A stretch of 64,000 nt of DNA, taken from NCBI RefSeq assembly GCF_016820495.1, contig NZ_JADHDU010000003.1, positions 496,367 through 560,366 of the forward strand, given 5' to 3'. Below, piece by piece: positions 38,454-45,910 of this stretch. The notes beneath the pieces were generated by a model. It was not told the DNA's origin, made no database searches, and saw only the letters and a program-made list of their open reading frames with translations. The position numbers and the translations under genes are program-made. How positions within the stretch are numbered: position 1 is the first letter of the stretch; each line of letters opens with the position of its first letter. Source of the DNA: Planococcus beigongshangi. GTDB taxonomy: Bacteria > Bacillota > Bacilli > Bacillales_A > Planococcaceae.

Positions 38454-38463
38454 TCCCTGCAAC

Positions 38464-39180
38464 TCACCATTCGAAGTCCTCGGGATACTCTGCAGAAACT
38501 TCAATTTGATGGATCTGTTTTTTTGCCGGGGCTGCAGCAGAAAGAACCTGCTTGCGGAATGCCTGGTATTCCTTATCCGGGACAGCAAGTTTCATGGCGA
38601 CCGTCGACAGGCTTTGTTGGCGCTGCTGTTTTGCCATCTCGATCCACTTCAGATTTAAAAGATCCACGTATTGGATGGCATAATCATCCATCGTCAGCGG
38701 CTGGTCGAATGCAGCGAGCACCGTCCCGTATTCCTCATCGGGGATATGCCCGCGGAGGCAGTCAAGAACGAGTGACTGGAACCGGTAAATCACGGGGAGG
38801 TGGATATCCCAAACAGATTTCGATACCTTTTTCTGATAAAGGCCGACAAAATCTTTCAATGCAATTGCTGCGAAGATCAACTCAGGCCACAGGACTTCCA
38901 CGGAGAAATAAATGTTTTTATCCGGCGCAATAAAACCATGTTCTTTCATTGTATGGTCATGGAGACCGTTAAAGACAAAATCGACATTGCGGTCGCCTTG
39001 GGCAGCGTGGCGGATTTCATAGGACACAGCAAGAATCCGCATGCGCGTCCCTTCATAGCCATGGTACTGGCCCTCATCTCCGATTACTTTATAAATCGCC
39101 TGGTTCAGCTCATCGAGATCAAAATAATCACCGCTGATTTTAACTCCGGTGTGATTCGGGGTGCTCATCATTGTCAGCAT
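38464..39180 (-). CDS. Conserved protein, probably DUF6904 family
   Basis: 238-residue soluble protein starting MLTMMSTPNHTGVKISGDYF. I believe this opening belongs to the DUF6904 family of Bacillaceae, recalled rather than searched. No catalytic motif is evident. ATG at 39180 follows GAGGAGG by 7 nt. It lies 12 nt after the pseudouridine synthase gene, so the two are likely co-transcribed. Confidence 0.6.
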   Translation of the reverse strand: MLTMMSTPNHTGVKISGDYFDLDELNQAIYKVIGDEGQYHGYEGTRMRILAVSYEIRHAAQGDRNVDFVFNGLHDHTMKEHGFIAPDKNIYFSVEVLWPELIFAAIALKDFVGLYQKKVSKSVWDIHLPVIYRFQSLVLDCLRGHIPDEEYGTVLAAFDQPLTMDDYAIQYVDLLNLKWIEMAKQQRQQSLSTVAMKLAVPDKEYQAFRKQVLSAAAPAKKQIHQIEVSAEYPEDFEW

Positions 39181-39192
39181 GCAAAATCCTCC

Positions 39193-39900
39193 TCAGCGTT
39201 TCGGTTTATAGTCGAGCTGCCTGAATAATTCATTGCGTTCATCATCGGCCAGGTCACGCCATTCGCCGACAGGCAGGTCATCCAGGCGGATATTCATGAT
39301 GCGCACCCGCTGCAGGCTCCGAACTTCGTATCCGAGTGCGGAGCACATGCGGCGGATCTGCCGGTTCAATCCCTGACGTATCGTCAATTTGAAAATATAT
39401 TTTGTGAGCTTTTCCGCTTTGGCAGGGAGCGTCACCGTATCCAGTATTTCAACGCCCTCTTCCATTTTCTTCAGGAAGGAGTCGGTGATCGGCATATCAA
39501 CTCTGACGATATACTCTTTTTCATGTTCATTTTCAGCCCGCAGGATTTCATTGACGATATCGCCGTCATTGGTAAGAAGGATCAGACCCTCGGAATCCTT
39601 GTCGAGACGGCCGACGTGGAAAATCCGCTCCGAATGATTGACGAAGTCGACGATATTCCCTTTGATGTGGCGTTCCGTCGTACTGGTTATGCCGACGGGT
39701 TTATTCAAGGCAATGTATACATATTCCCGCTCCGGCTGTTCGATCACCCGGCCGTCAACCCGGACTTCATCACCCGGCTGCACTTTACTGCCGAGTTCTG
39801 CCGGCGCACCGTTGATCGTGACGCGTCCGCCTTCAATATATTTATCAGCGCCGCGGCGTGAGGTGATCCCTGTTTCACTTAAAAATTTATTGATTCGCAT
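39193..39900 (-). CDS. rluF: 23S rRNA pseudouridine synthase, RluF family
   Basis: Isomerises uridine in 23S rRNA. 235 residues: S4 RNA-binding domain (1-60, MRINKFLSETGITSRRGADK), catalytic domain with the nucleophile Asp in VGRLDKDSEGLILLTND, and the RluB/E/F-type TIRQGLNRQIRRM segment. The family-level call is firm; RluF rather than RluB is based on overall layout and length. Confidence 0.88.
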   Translation of the reverse strand: MRINKFLSETGITSRRGADKYIEGGRVTINGAPAELGSKVQPGDEVRVDGRVIEQPEREYVYIALNKPVGITSTTERHIKGNIVDFVNHSERIFHVGRLDKDSEGLILLTNDGDIVNEILRAENEHEKEYIVRVDMPITDSFLKKMEEGVEILDTVTLPAKAEKLTKYIFKLTIRQGLNRQIRRMCSALGYEVRSLQRVRIMNIRLDDLPVGEWRDLADDERNELFRQLDYKPKR

Positions 39901-40034
39901 AATAAAATCCCTTCGTTCTGTAGAATGTACCCTATATTTCCATTATACCCTCAAAGCAAGGAGAACAAAACGGTCTGCTGGTTATGCAGATTATTAAAAA
40001 GAAGAGATTAATCTATTGCAATTTTCCGATTAAT

Positions 40035-40063
40035 TTGACAATATAGGAGGTAAGCTGTTTAAT
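40035..40063 (+). promoter_or_regulatory. Sigma-A type promoter of the aldehyde dehydrogenase gene
   Basis: TTGACA at 40035-40040 (perfect), 17-bp spacer, TTTAAT at 40058-40063. The expected start of transcription is near 40070. Confidence 0.75.
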
Positions 40064-40089
40064 TATGTGCAGTCAAGGTATCGCATTTA

Positions 40090-40105
40090 ATGAAAGCGCA
40101 TACAA
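40090..40105 (+). promoter_or_regulatory. cre site downstream of the aldehyde dehydrogenase promoter
   Basis: ATGAAAGCGCATACAA fits WTGNNARCGNWWWCAW completely. It is about 20 nt inside the predicted transcript, a position where CcpA acts as a roadblock in Bacillus. Confidence 0.78.
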
Positions 40106-40136
40106 AACGGCAATTCATGTAAGGGGAGGAAACAGA

Positions 40137-41663
40137 ATGGTAATGGAATACGCAATTCCGAATACGGCCGGTGCTAAGAGTTCATTTAAGGAAAGGTACG
40201 AAAATTATATTAACGGTGAGTGGAGAGCACCGGCAAAAGGACAGTATTTTGACAATGTTTCTCCTGTAAACGGAAAAAAATTCACAGAAGTTGCACGTTC
40301 GACCGCCGAAGATATTGAAGCTGCGCTGGATGCGGCCCATGCAGCGAAAGATGCCTGGGGCAAGACATCAGTTACGGAACGTGCCAACATTCTTTTAAAG
40401 ATCGCAGACCGGATGGAACAAAATCTGGAAATGCTGGCAGTCGCGGAAACCTGGGACAACGGGAAGGCAGTCCGTGAAACCCTGAATGCCGATATTCCGC
40501 TGGCAATCGACCATTACCGCTATTTTGCAGGGGTCATCCGTGCGCAGGAAGGCTCACTCAGCCAATTGGATGAAGATACGGTCGCCTATCATTTCCATGA
40601 GCCGCTGGGAGTAGTGGCGCAAATTATTCCATGGAACTTCCCATTGCTGATGGCGACCTGGAAGCTGGCGCCGGCGCTGGCAGCAGGCAACTGTGTCGTG
40701 TTGAAACCGGCAGAGCAGACTCCCGCCAGCATCCTGGTATGGGCTGAACTGGTCGGCGACCTGCTGCCGCCAGGCGTCCTGAATATCGTCAATGGTTTCG
40801 GCCTTGAAGCAGGGAAGCCGCTTGCCTCCAGCCCGCGTGTCGCAAAAGTCGCATTCACAGGTGAAACGACGACTGGCCGGATGATCATGCAGTATGCATC
40901 ACAAAACTTGATCCCTGTCACATTGGAGCTGGGCGGAAAATCCCCGAACATCTTCTTCAAGGATATTATGGACCAGGATGACGCGTTCCTCGATAAAGCC
41001 ATTGAAGGCTTCGTCATGTTCGCACTGAATCAAGGAGAAGTTTGTACTTGCCCATCCCGCGTTTTGATTCAGGAAGATATTTACGAAGAATTCATGGAAC
41101 GTGCGCTGAAGCGCGTCGAAGCGATTAAACTCGGAAATCCGCTTGATCCGGAAACGATGATGGGCGCACAGGCGTCTCAAGAGCAGATGGAGAAAATCAT
41201 GTCCTATCTGGATATCGGCAAACAGGAAGGTGCGGAAGTCCTTGCCGGCGGCGAACGGAACATGCTGGAAGGCGATCTCGCAGAAGGCTTCTATATCAAA
41301 CCGACCGTCTTTAAAGGAAACAATAAAATGCGGATTTTCCAAGAGGAGATTTTCGGACCGGTGGTGTCGGTGACGACATTCAAGACGAAAGAAGAGGCGC
41401 TTGAACTCGCCAATGACACGCTGTATGGACTGGGAGCTGGCATCTGGACGCGCGATACGCACACAGCCTACCGTTTCGGCCGCGGCATCCAGGCGGGACG
41501 CGTCTGGACAAACTGCTATCACCAGTATCCGGCTCACGCTGCATTCGGCGGTTACAAAATGTCCGGTTTCGGCCGTGAAAACCATAAAATGATGCTTGAC
41601 CATTACCAAAACACGAAAAACATGCTCGTCAGCTACAGCCAGGACAAGCAAGGGTTCTTTTGA
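40137..41663 (+). CDS. Aldehyde dehydrogenase (ExaC/AcoD type)
   Basis: NAD-dependent oxidation of aldehydes, probably acetaldehyde to acetate. 508 residues. Catalytic Cys in [11 protein letters not shown], general base Glu in [13 protein letters not shown] motif FTGETTTGR. The [11 protein letters not shown] signature is typical of the ExaC/AcoD group. ATG at 40137 follows AGGGGAGG. A DUF779 gene, the usual partner of this group, follows, but repeat B lies between them. Controlled probably by the cre site at 40090. Confidence 0.92.
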   Translation: MVMEYAIPNTAGAKSSFKERYENYINGEWRAPAKGQYFDNVSPVNGKKFTEVARSTAEDIEAALDAAHAAKDAWGKTSVTERANILLKIADRMEQNLEMLAVAETWDNGKAVRETLNADIPLAIDHYRYFAGVIRAQEGSLSQLDEDTVAYHFHEPLGVVAQIIPWNFPLLMATWKLAPALAAGNCVVLKPAEQTPASILVWAELVGDLLPPGVLNIVNGFGLEAGKPLASSPRVAKVAFTGETTTGRMIMQYASQNLIPVTLELGGKSPNIFFKDIMDQDDAFLDKAIEGFVMFALNQGEVCTCPSRVLIQEDIYEEFMERALKRVEAIKLGNPLDPETMMGAQASQEQMEKIMSYLDIGKQEGAEVLAGGERNMLEGDLAEGFYIKPTVFKGNNKMRIFQEEIFGPVVSVTTFKTKEEALELANDTLYGLGAGIWTRDTHTAYRFGRGIQAGRVWTNCYHQYPAHAAFGGYKMSGFGRENHKMMLDHYQNTKNMLVSYSQDKQGFF

Positions 41664-41687
41664 TCTAGAGAAGGTTTCTTCTTTAGT

Positions 41688-41800
41688 GTCCAGACTCCGG
41701 CGGCCCAGCTCTTCGGGTCATCATAAGCCAGCTCAGCTGCGTGGCAAGAAGCGCCACTTCGCTGATCCGTCATATGCCGTTCAGAGCTAAGCGGGCGCCG
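41688..41800 (+). repeat. Structured repeat family B, copy 2
   Basis: Begins GTCCAGACTCCGGCGGCCC, ends GCGGGCGCCG. Arms: CGGCG 41698-41702 / CGCCG 41796-41800; AGCTCT 41707-41712 / AGAGCT 41783-41788; GTGGC 41741-41745 / GCCAC 41753-41757. Compared with the copy at 8982, stem bases differ in pairs that preserve pairing. Lies between the aldehyde dehydrogenase gene and its DUF779 partner. Confidence 0.8.
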
Positions 41801-41832
41801 TCACTTTTCTTCATGGAAAGGAAGGGATCTCA

Positions 41833-42195
41833 ATGGTTGAACGTGTCGTAGCTACGGATGCTGCCCTTGAATTGATTGAGTTTTTAAAGGACAAGCATGG
41901 GCCTTTGATGTTCCACCAGTCTGGGGGCTGCTGTGACGGCAGCTCGCCGATGTGCTATCCGGAAGGCGACCTGTTTATCGGCGACCAGGATATGTACATG
42001 GGCGAAATTGGTGGAGCTAAGTTTTACATGCATAAAAACCAATTCAATTATTGGAGCCATACCCAGCTGATCATTGACGTGGTGGATGGCCGGGGCGGGA
42101 TGTTTTCGCTCGAAGGCGTCGAAGGGAAGCGTTTTTTGACCCGCTCCCGCGCATTCACGGCAGATGAAACGAAGGAATTGCAGGAACAGATTTGA
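41833..42195 (+). CDS. DUF779 protein (aldehyde dehydrogenase partner)
   Basis: 120-residue protein with QSGGCCDGSSPMCYP near residue 36; the Cys-Cys and third Cys may bind metal or be redox active. DUF779 genes commonly sit directly after ExaC/AcoD-type aldehyde dehydrogenase genes, as here, though the function is not established. Start ATG follows GGAAAGGAAGG. The intergenic distance of 169 nt is unusual for the pair and is filled by repeat B. Confidence 0.88.
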   Translation: MVERVVATDAALELIEFLKDKHGPLMFHQSGGCCDGSSPMCYPEGDLFIGDQDMYMGEIGGAKFYMHKNQFNYWSHTQLIIDVVDGRGGMFSLEGVEGKRFLTRSRAFTADETKELQEQI

Positions 42196-42197
42196 GT

Positions 42198-42228
42198 AAA
42201 AGGCGGGATGCTATCCCGCCTTTTTTAT
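42198..42228 (+). terminator. Intrinsic terminator
   Basis: AAAGGCGGGAT / ATCCCGCCTTT with GCT loop and T-run. Confidence 0.9.
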
Positions 42229-42271
42229 ATTCATTAAATAAAATTATTTCCAGATAGATGGGAATAAAAAG

Positions 42272-42397
42272 ATGGCGATCACAAATGGTCAAATGCCGAT
42301 CACAAATGGCGCGATGCCGATCACAAATGGTGAAATGGCGATCACAAATGGTGAAATGCCGATTACAAATGGCCCAATGCCGATCACAAAAATCCAC
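42272..42397 (+). repeat. 21-bp tandem repeat array, locus 2 (6 units)
   Basis: Six consecutive 21-bp units with consensus ATGSCGATCACAAATGG followed by four variable bases (often TGAA). The final unit degenerates after ACAAA. Same core as locus 1 at 29301. Begins 44 bp after a terminator. All three forward frames are open because 21 is a multiple of three; no ribosome site supports translation. Confidence 0.92.
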
Positions 42398-42424
42398 TCA
42401 AAAATACATCCTCGAAATTCCCTC

Positions 42425-42453
42425 AAAACTGCCGGCAATACGGCAGTTTTTCA
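42425..42453 (+). terminator. Hairpin with T-run after the 21-bp array
   Basis: AAACTGCCG / CGGCAGTTT stem, GCAATA loop, T5. No gene ends here, so it may close a transcript of the array. Confidence 0.65.
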
Positions 42454-42618
42454 TCGGAAAAGACCTGTAAATAATTATTTCTGTAAAGAATTTGAAAAGA
42501 AAAACGAACCAGAATCAGAAGTTTGAAAACGCATGGAAATCCAAGCAGGAAACTAGTGGAATCAATCATTTTTTCATTGGAAAAAGCCTTGCTGTCAATG
42601 GATATACCAACAGAGAAA

Positions 42619-42627
42619 TGGTATAAT
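42619..42627 (+). promoter_or_regulatory. Extended -10 promoter of the Fic module
   Basis: TGGTATAAT (TGn plus perfect TATAAT) about 25 nt before the antitoxin start; no good -35, as usual for extended -10 promoters. Confidence 0.55.
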
Positions 42628-42652
42628 GAGAGAATGAAAGGTGGTCATCAAT

Positions 42653-42841
42653 TTGACGAAATTAGGTAGCCGTATTTCTTTTGAACAGGCGGAACACGCC
42701 CTTTCCTATGCTTCACATTCCCTCCATATCGAGGGCTTTGATGTGACACACGAGGACTGTGATTTTGTCCGTTCAGTTCTGACTGGAGAAAAGACGGAAG
42801 CTCAATTCCACAAGGCCATTCGAAACCGATTTGATGTCTAG
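42653..42841 (+). CDS. VbhA-like antitoxin of a Fic module
   Basis: About 62 residues. Contains the inhibitory-helix motif (S/T)xxxE(G/N): Ser23-Leu-His-Ile-Glu27-Gly28, which in class I Fic systems blocks ATP binding by the partner. TTG at 42653 is preferred: AAAGGTGG lies 7-9 nt upstream; the GTG at 42641 is inside that site. Overlaps the Fic gene by 8 nt, so the two products are made together. Confidence 0.78.
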   Translation: MTKLGSRISFEQAEHALSYASHSLHIEGFDVTHEDCDFVRSVLTGEKTEAQFHKAIRNRFDV

Positions 42842-43424
42842 ATACAAGCATTCTTCGATGTATTGTTATCCGGACACGGATGTTCTGATCAACCATTTCT
42901 CGATCATGGATGATGAAAAGCTGAAAGAAGTCGAAAAGGTCTACACGCTGTTCCGGCTTTCCGAATTGCAATTGAAACAGCCGGCGGATCCGCTTGATTC
43001 AAAAGCATTTATCGAAATCCACCGGTGTATTCTGCAGGATGTCTATCCGTTTGCAGGTGAATTGCGGAAAGAGATGATTTCAAAAGGATCTTCTTCTTTT
43101 GCCCATCCTGATCACATAGAGACGCAATTGAACCGGGTCTTCAACGAATTGAAAGAAGAGAATTACCTTAAAGATCTGCCGCGGGACAAGATGATCAAGC
43201 GCCTGGCCCATTATTTGGCGGAGCTTAATGCGCTGCACCCATTCCGTGAAGGCAACGGGCGCACGGTCCGCGAATTCGCACGCCAGCTGATGAGCAACGC
43301 CGGCTACGAATTGGATTGGGAGAAAATTGCCGGTCCCGCTGAAATCATCAATGCGTTCGTGGACTCTTTTAATGCCACCAACGACAGGCTGGAAAATATT
43401 CTCGATGAAATGATAAAACCATAG
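42834..43424 (+). CDS. Fic family protein (AMP transferase toxin)
   Basis: About 196 residues. Core Fic motif HPFREGNGRTVRE (His135 to Arg147) intact, and a target-docking flap around SSFAHPDHIE. Fic enzymes with this motif usually transfer AMP to a protein hydroxyl, often gyrase or topoisomerase IV for VbhT/FicT-type toxins. No antitoxin-like helix within this protein, consistent with control by the upstream gene. ATG at 42834 is inside the antitoxin reading end. Confidence 0.88.
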   Translation: MSRYKHSSMYCYPDTDVLINHFSIMDDEKLKEVEKVYTLFRLSELQLKQPADPLDSKAFIEIHRCILQDVYPFAGELRKEMISKGSSSFAHPDHIETQLNRVFNELKEENYLKDLPRDKMIKRLAHYLAELNALHPFREGNGRTVREFARQLMSNAGYELDWEKIAGPAEIINAFVDSFNATNDRLENILDEMIKP

Positions 43425-43462
43425 GATCACGCAAAGACAATGCGGCGATCCTATGGTTTTAT
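43418..43462. terminator. Bidirectional terminator
   Basis: AAAACCATAGGATC / GATCCTATGGTTTT 14-bp stem with a 17-nt loop, between convergent Fic and acetyltransferase genes. Confidence 0.85.
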
Positions 43463-44262
43463 TTTTTTGTGTTTTCTTTTAGCCACTCCATTCCGAAATT
43501 CACCAGCGGCCGCATTTCTGTGAGGCGGCATTCTGCCTGTCCAAGCAGGCCAATTTTAATGTCCCCCGGGTAATCCTTGGCGATTTCCGGAAAGCGGTCC
43601 GAATCCATATCCACACACTCATAATGCTGCCAGACTCTTTCGCCGTTCAGCATGATAGCTGCCCCCTGCGGAGAAGTGGTGCGGTCATCCTGCGCGAATT
43701 CGGCATAATGCAGAGCCGTGCATGTGTCGAAACCAACGCCGATCAAAAGGATTTTGACGTCAGCATGCATCATTTTTTGCAGCGGCGATTTTTTGCCGAA
43801 AGAATCTTCCAGTGGCTGCTCACTCATCCAGTCTGCGGCATTTTCACCCCAAGCCATGAAGGAATGCGCAGGATGCGGGCTTCGGATGGTGTCCGGATGG
43901 CGATGAAAACATTCTGCGATTTTCCCCATCCCCCGAAGCGGAGTCAGGTGGGGGTCATATGCCGGGAAATTTTCCCGCAGCTCGAGGTGCCAGTTTTTCG
44001 GAATCGGGGGTTCCATCCAATAGATCGGATCCGAATTATCCGCAGATTGTGCCGGCATCACGATTGTGCCGCTTTCTGTAACGGTTTCCATCAGCGCTTC
44101 AACCACGGCCTGCGCGCCTCCGGCAATCCAGCCCATTGATTTCAGCGAAGAATGGATCATGACCTGGTCGCCTTTTTGAATGCCGAGTTCCGCCAATTGC
44201 TTCTTTACCGTCTTCTTTGATTGGAATTCGGGAGTGTTTAAAATACTCATCAATTCTGTCAT
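43459..44262 (-). CDS. AAC(3)-family N-acetyltransferase (YokD-like)
   Basis: 267 residues, similar in size to B. subtilis YokD. Family features: GDQVMIHSSLKSMGWIAGGA, TIVMPAQSADNSDP, the PLEDSFGKKSPLQKM segment and GVGFDTCTALHYAE with the catalytic-site His. The family includes aminoglycoside 3-N-acetyltransferases, but many chromosomal members have no shown resistance role. Monocistronic, divergent to a thioesterase gene. Substrate undetermined. Confidence 0.85.
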   Translation of the reverse strand: MTELMSILNTPEFQSKKTVKKQLAELGIQKGDQVMIHSSLKSMGWIAGGAQAVVEALMETVTESGTIVMPAQSADNSDPIYWMEPPIPKNWHLELRENFPAYDPHLTPLRGMGKIAECFHRHPDTIRSPHPAHSFMAWGENAADWMSEQPLEDSFGKKSPLQKMMHADVKILLIGVGFDTCTALHYAEFAQDDRTTSPQGAAIMLNGERVWQHYECVDMDSDRFPEIAKDYPGDIKIGLLGQAECRLTEMRPLVNFGMEWLKENTKK

Positions 44263-44376
44263 AAGGCACCTCCTGTATTTTCAATATACCATAATGCTGA
44301 AAGTTGCCGCTTCGATCATTTATGGTTAGCATGGAATAAACGGCAATGCTATTTTAATTGAAATGGAGTGAAGGTC

Positions 44377-44853
44377 ATGGAAGCAAGGCTGATGAAAGAA
44401 TCAAGAACGATCCAGACAAAGTTGGTTCTGCCGCCGGATACGAATCACATGAATTCGATTTTTGGAGGAGTCGTGCTTGCCTATATCGATGAAATTGCCG
44501 GTATCACAGCAATGAAACATGCCCGCAGGCAAGTGGTGGTGACAGCTTCCATCGATTCGGTCGATTTCCTGTCATCTGCACATGTGGGGGATATACTCGA
44601 GCTGGAAGCCAATGTCACGTCAACCGGCCGTACCTCAATGGAAGTTTACGTCAGGGTGAAATCGATAAACCTGCAGACGGGTGAAGAGAGGCTCACGACG
44701 GAATCTTTCCTGACGATGGTGGCGATGGGCGAAGACGGTAAGCCGACGCCGGTTCCAGCGGTCATCCCGGAATCGGAAGGGGAGAAGAAGTTCTTCGAAA
44801 CGGCGCCGGCACGGAGGGAATACCGCAAAATGAGAGCGAAAACGCCGAGATAA
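44377..44853 (+). CDS. Acyl-CoA thioesterase (hotdog fold, YkhA-like)
   Basis: 158 residues, single hotdog domain. DTNHMNSIFGGVVLAYIDEI contains the usual catalytic Asn/Asp region, and VDFLSSAHVGDILELEANV is typical of the YkhA/YciA group. Hydrolyses acyl-CoA esters, probably medium to long chain. ATG at 44377 follows GGAGTGAAGG. Single gene with terminator at 44857-44887. Confidence 0.88.
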   Translation: MEARLMKESRTIQTKLVLPPDTNHMNSIFGGVVLAYIDEIAGITAMKHARRQVVVTASIDSVDFLSSAHVGDILELEANVTSTGRTSMEVYVRVKSINLQTGEERLTTESFLTMVAMGEDGKPTPVPAVIPESEGEKKFFETAPARREYRKMRAKTPR

Positions 44854-44856
44854 AGA

Positions 44857-44887
44857 AAGGCTCCGGAAGTGTGTCCGGAGCCTTTTT
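44857..44887. terminator. Bidirectional terminator
   Basis: AAAGGCTCCGG / CCGGAGCCTTT stem with an 8-nt loop and T-run; between convergent genes. Confidence 0.9.
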
Positions 44888-44891
44888 GATT

Positions 44892-45401
44892 TTAAAGGTC
44901 TTCTGCACCTTTCACATTGGCAAGCGCATCTCCCGCTTCGCCTTGGATGATTGACATACTGCCGTCCGTTTCCAGCACCACAGCCTGCACTTCTTCCATG
45001 CTGCCCTTGCCCTGATTGCGGACAGCCTGCAGAATCTCGATTTTATTGATGCGTTCCTTTTTCATGGCATCCGTCATAAACCTGCCGTTCAGATAAAGCA
45101 ATCTGGGCTCGGATTTGATGATTTTATTGAAGGCATCCGAGCGCATCGCCAGGAAAGTGATGCTGTATTGCATGGCGATCAGCAGTGCAAAGGCAGTCAG
45201 CCCTTCCAGGAGGCTGATGTTGCTGTCCAATAGAATCGTGGCCAGTGTTGAACCGAGTGCCACCGTGACGACGAGATCGAATGCATTCAATTTGGTCAGC
45301 GTCCGCTTTCCGGAAATCCGCAGGAATACGACCAGTCCGATATAAGCGAGCAGCCCGACAGTGACAATTCTTATGAAACTGCTCATTGTGATTTCAAACA
45401 T
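44892..45401 (-). CDS. DUF421 (YetF-type) membrane protein
   Basis: 169 residues: three N-terminal membrane helices (VGLLAYIGLVVFLRISGKRT, then TVALGSTLATILLD) and a cytoplasmic DUF421 beta domain with EPRLLYLNGRFM. Shorter than the common two-domain YetF proteins (about 220-230). Several DUF421 members are linked to spore or stress physiology in Bacillus, without a defined activity. Start ATG follows AAAGGAGTTG. Confidence 0.85.
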   Translation of the reverse strand: MFEITMSSFIRIVTVGLLAYIGLVVFLRISGKRTLTKLNAFDLVVTVALGSTLATILLDSNISLLEGLTAFALLIAMQYSITFLAMRSDAFNKIIKSEPRLLYLNGRFMTDAMKKERINKIEILQAVRNQGKGSMEEVQAVVLETDGSMSIIQGEAGDALANVKGAEDL

Positions 45402-45540
45402 CTGCTCAACTCCTTTCTTTCACCTTTTCCCTGCCTATGAGCAGACAAACTGATTCCCTGTGATTTTCCTTCCGCCGAATAGAAAAGGGAAAATGGGTAT
45501 ATAGAGTAATAAGGTAATTACTAGAAGAGGGGAGATAGTC

Positions 45541-45747
45541 ATGAACGGTTTTCTGAATGCCGTCCGTTACACGGGACTCGTGGTTTTCGGAGTGGGTATC
45601 CTGCTGCTGCTTGCCGCCATACTCAATTATTTGGTGTCGTTCACTGATGTGATCTGGATGCAACCGTTATTCATGCGGCTTTATCTGTTTCTTGCGGTCA
45701 CGGGAATCCTTGCCTATATATTGGTCACGTTCAGAAGAAGGGAATGA
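45541..45747 (+). CDS. Small two-helix membrane protein
   Basis: 68 residues. Two clear hydrophobic helices (GLVVFGVGILLLLAAILNYL and LYLFLAVTGILAYILV) and a basic C-terminal FRRRE. Start ATG follows GAGGGGAG at a good distance, which supports the gene despite its length. Unknown function. Confidence 0.65.
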   Translation: MNGFLNAVRYTGLVVFGVGILLLLAAILNYLVSFTDVIWMQPLFMRLYLFLAVTGILAYILVTFRRRE

Positions 45748-45781
45748 AAAAAGAGCCGCTAAAGAGCGGCTCTTTTTTCAT
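45746..45781. terminator. Bidirectional terminator
   Basis: AAAAAAGAGCCGCT / AGCGGCTCTTTTTT with a two-base loop region; serves convergent genes. Confidence 0.9.
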
Positions 45782-45797
45782 GATAAAGAAGTGAATT

Positions 45798-45896
45798 CTA
45801 AAACCTTTGCTCCTGTCTCTGTCCCTGCATCGCTGCGCTAGCTTCGGGACATGAAAGTGCGCTGCATCGCTAACGCTAGCTTCGTCGCAAAGCCTT
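45798..45896. repeat. GC-rich repeat remnant with internal duplication
   Basis: Contains a duplicated block (CTGCATCGCT then GCTAGCTTCG, at about 45826-45845 and 45862-45884) and inverted arms CTTTGC / GCAAAG and TGTCCC / GGGACA. Its 3' part, 45879-45892, is the exact reverse complement of CTTTGCGACGAAGC in repeat A copy 1 (327-340). Probably a divergent or truncated family A relative. Confidence 0.55.
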
Positions 45897-45910
45897 GTCT
45901 TCATCTTTCC

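Noticed and set aside
42258-42526. Overlapping small ORFs (MPITNGE-, RSQMVK- and ICDRH-type repeats) in the 21-bp array
   Set aside because: A 21-bp period keeps any frame open, so openness is not evidence. No Shine-Dalgarno site fits, and the units differ at non-synonymous positions.
43459-44262. Acquired aminoglycoside resistance gene
   Set aside because: The family match is real, but codon use, flanking terminators and the chromosomal YokD-like form show no sign of recent transfer.
44892-45401. DUF421 gene as truncated pseudogene
   Set aside because: Shorter than two-domain YetF proteins, but the ORF is intact with a good start site and a terminator; short family members exist.
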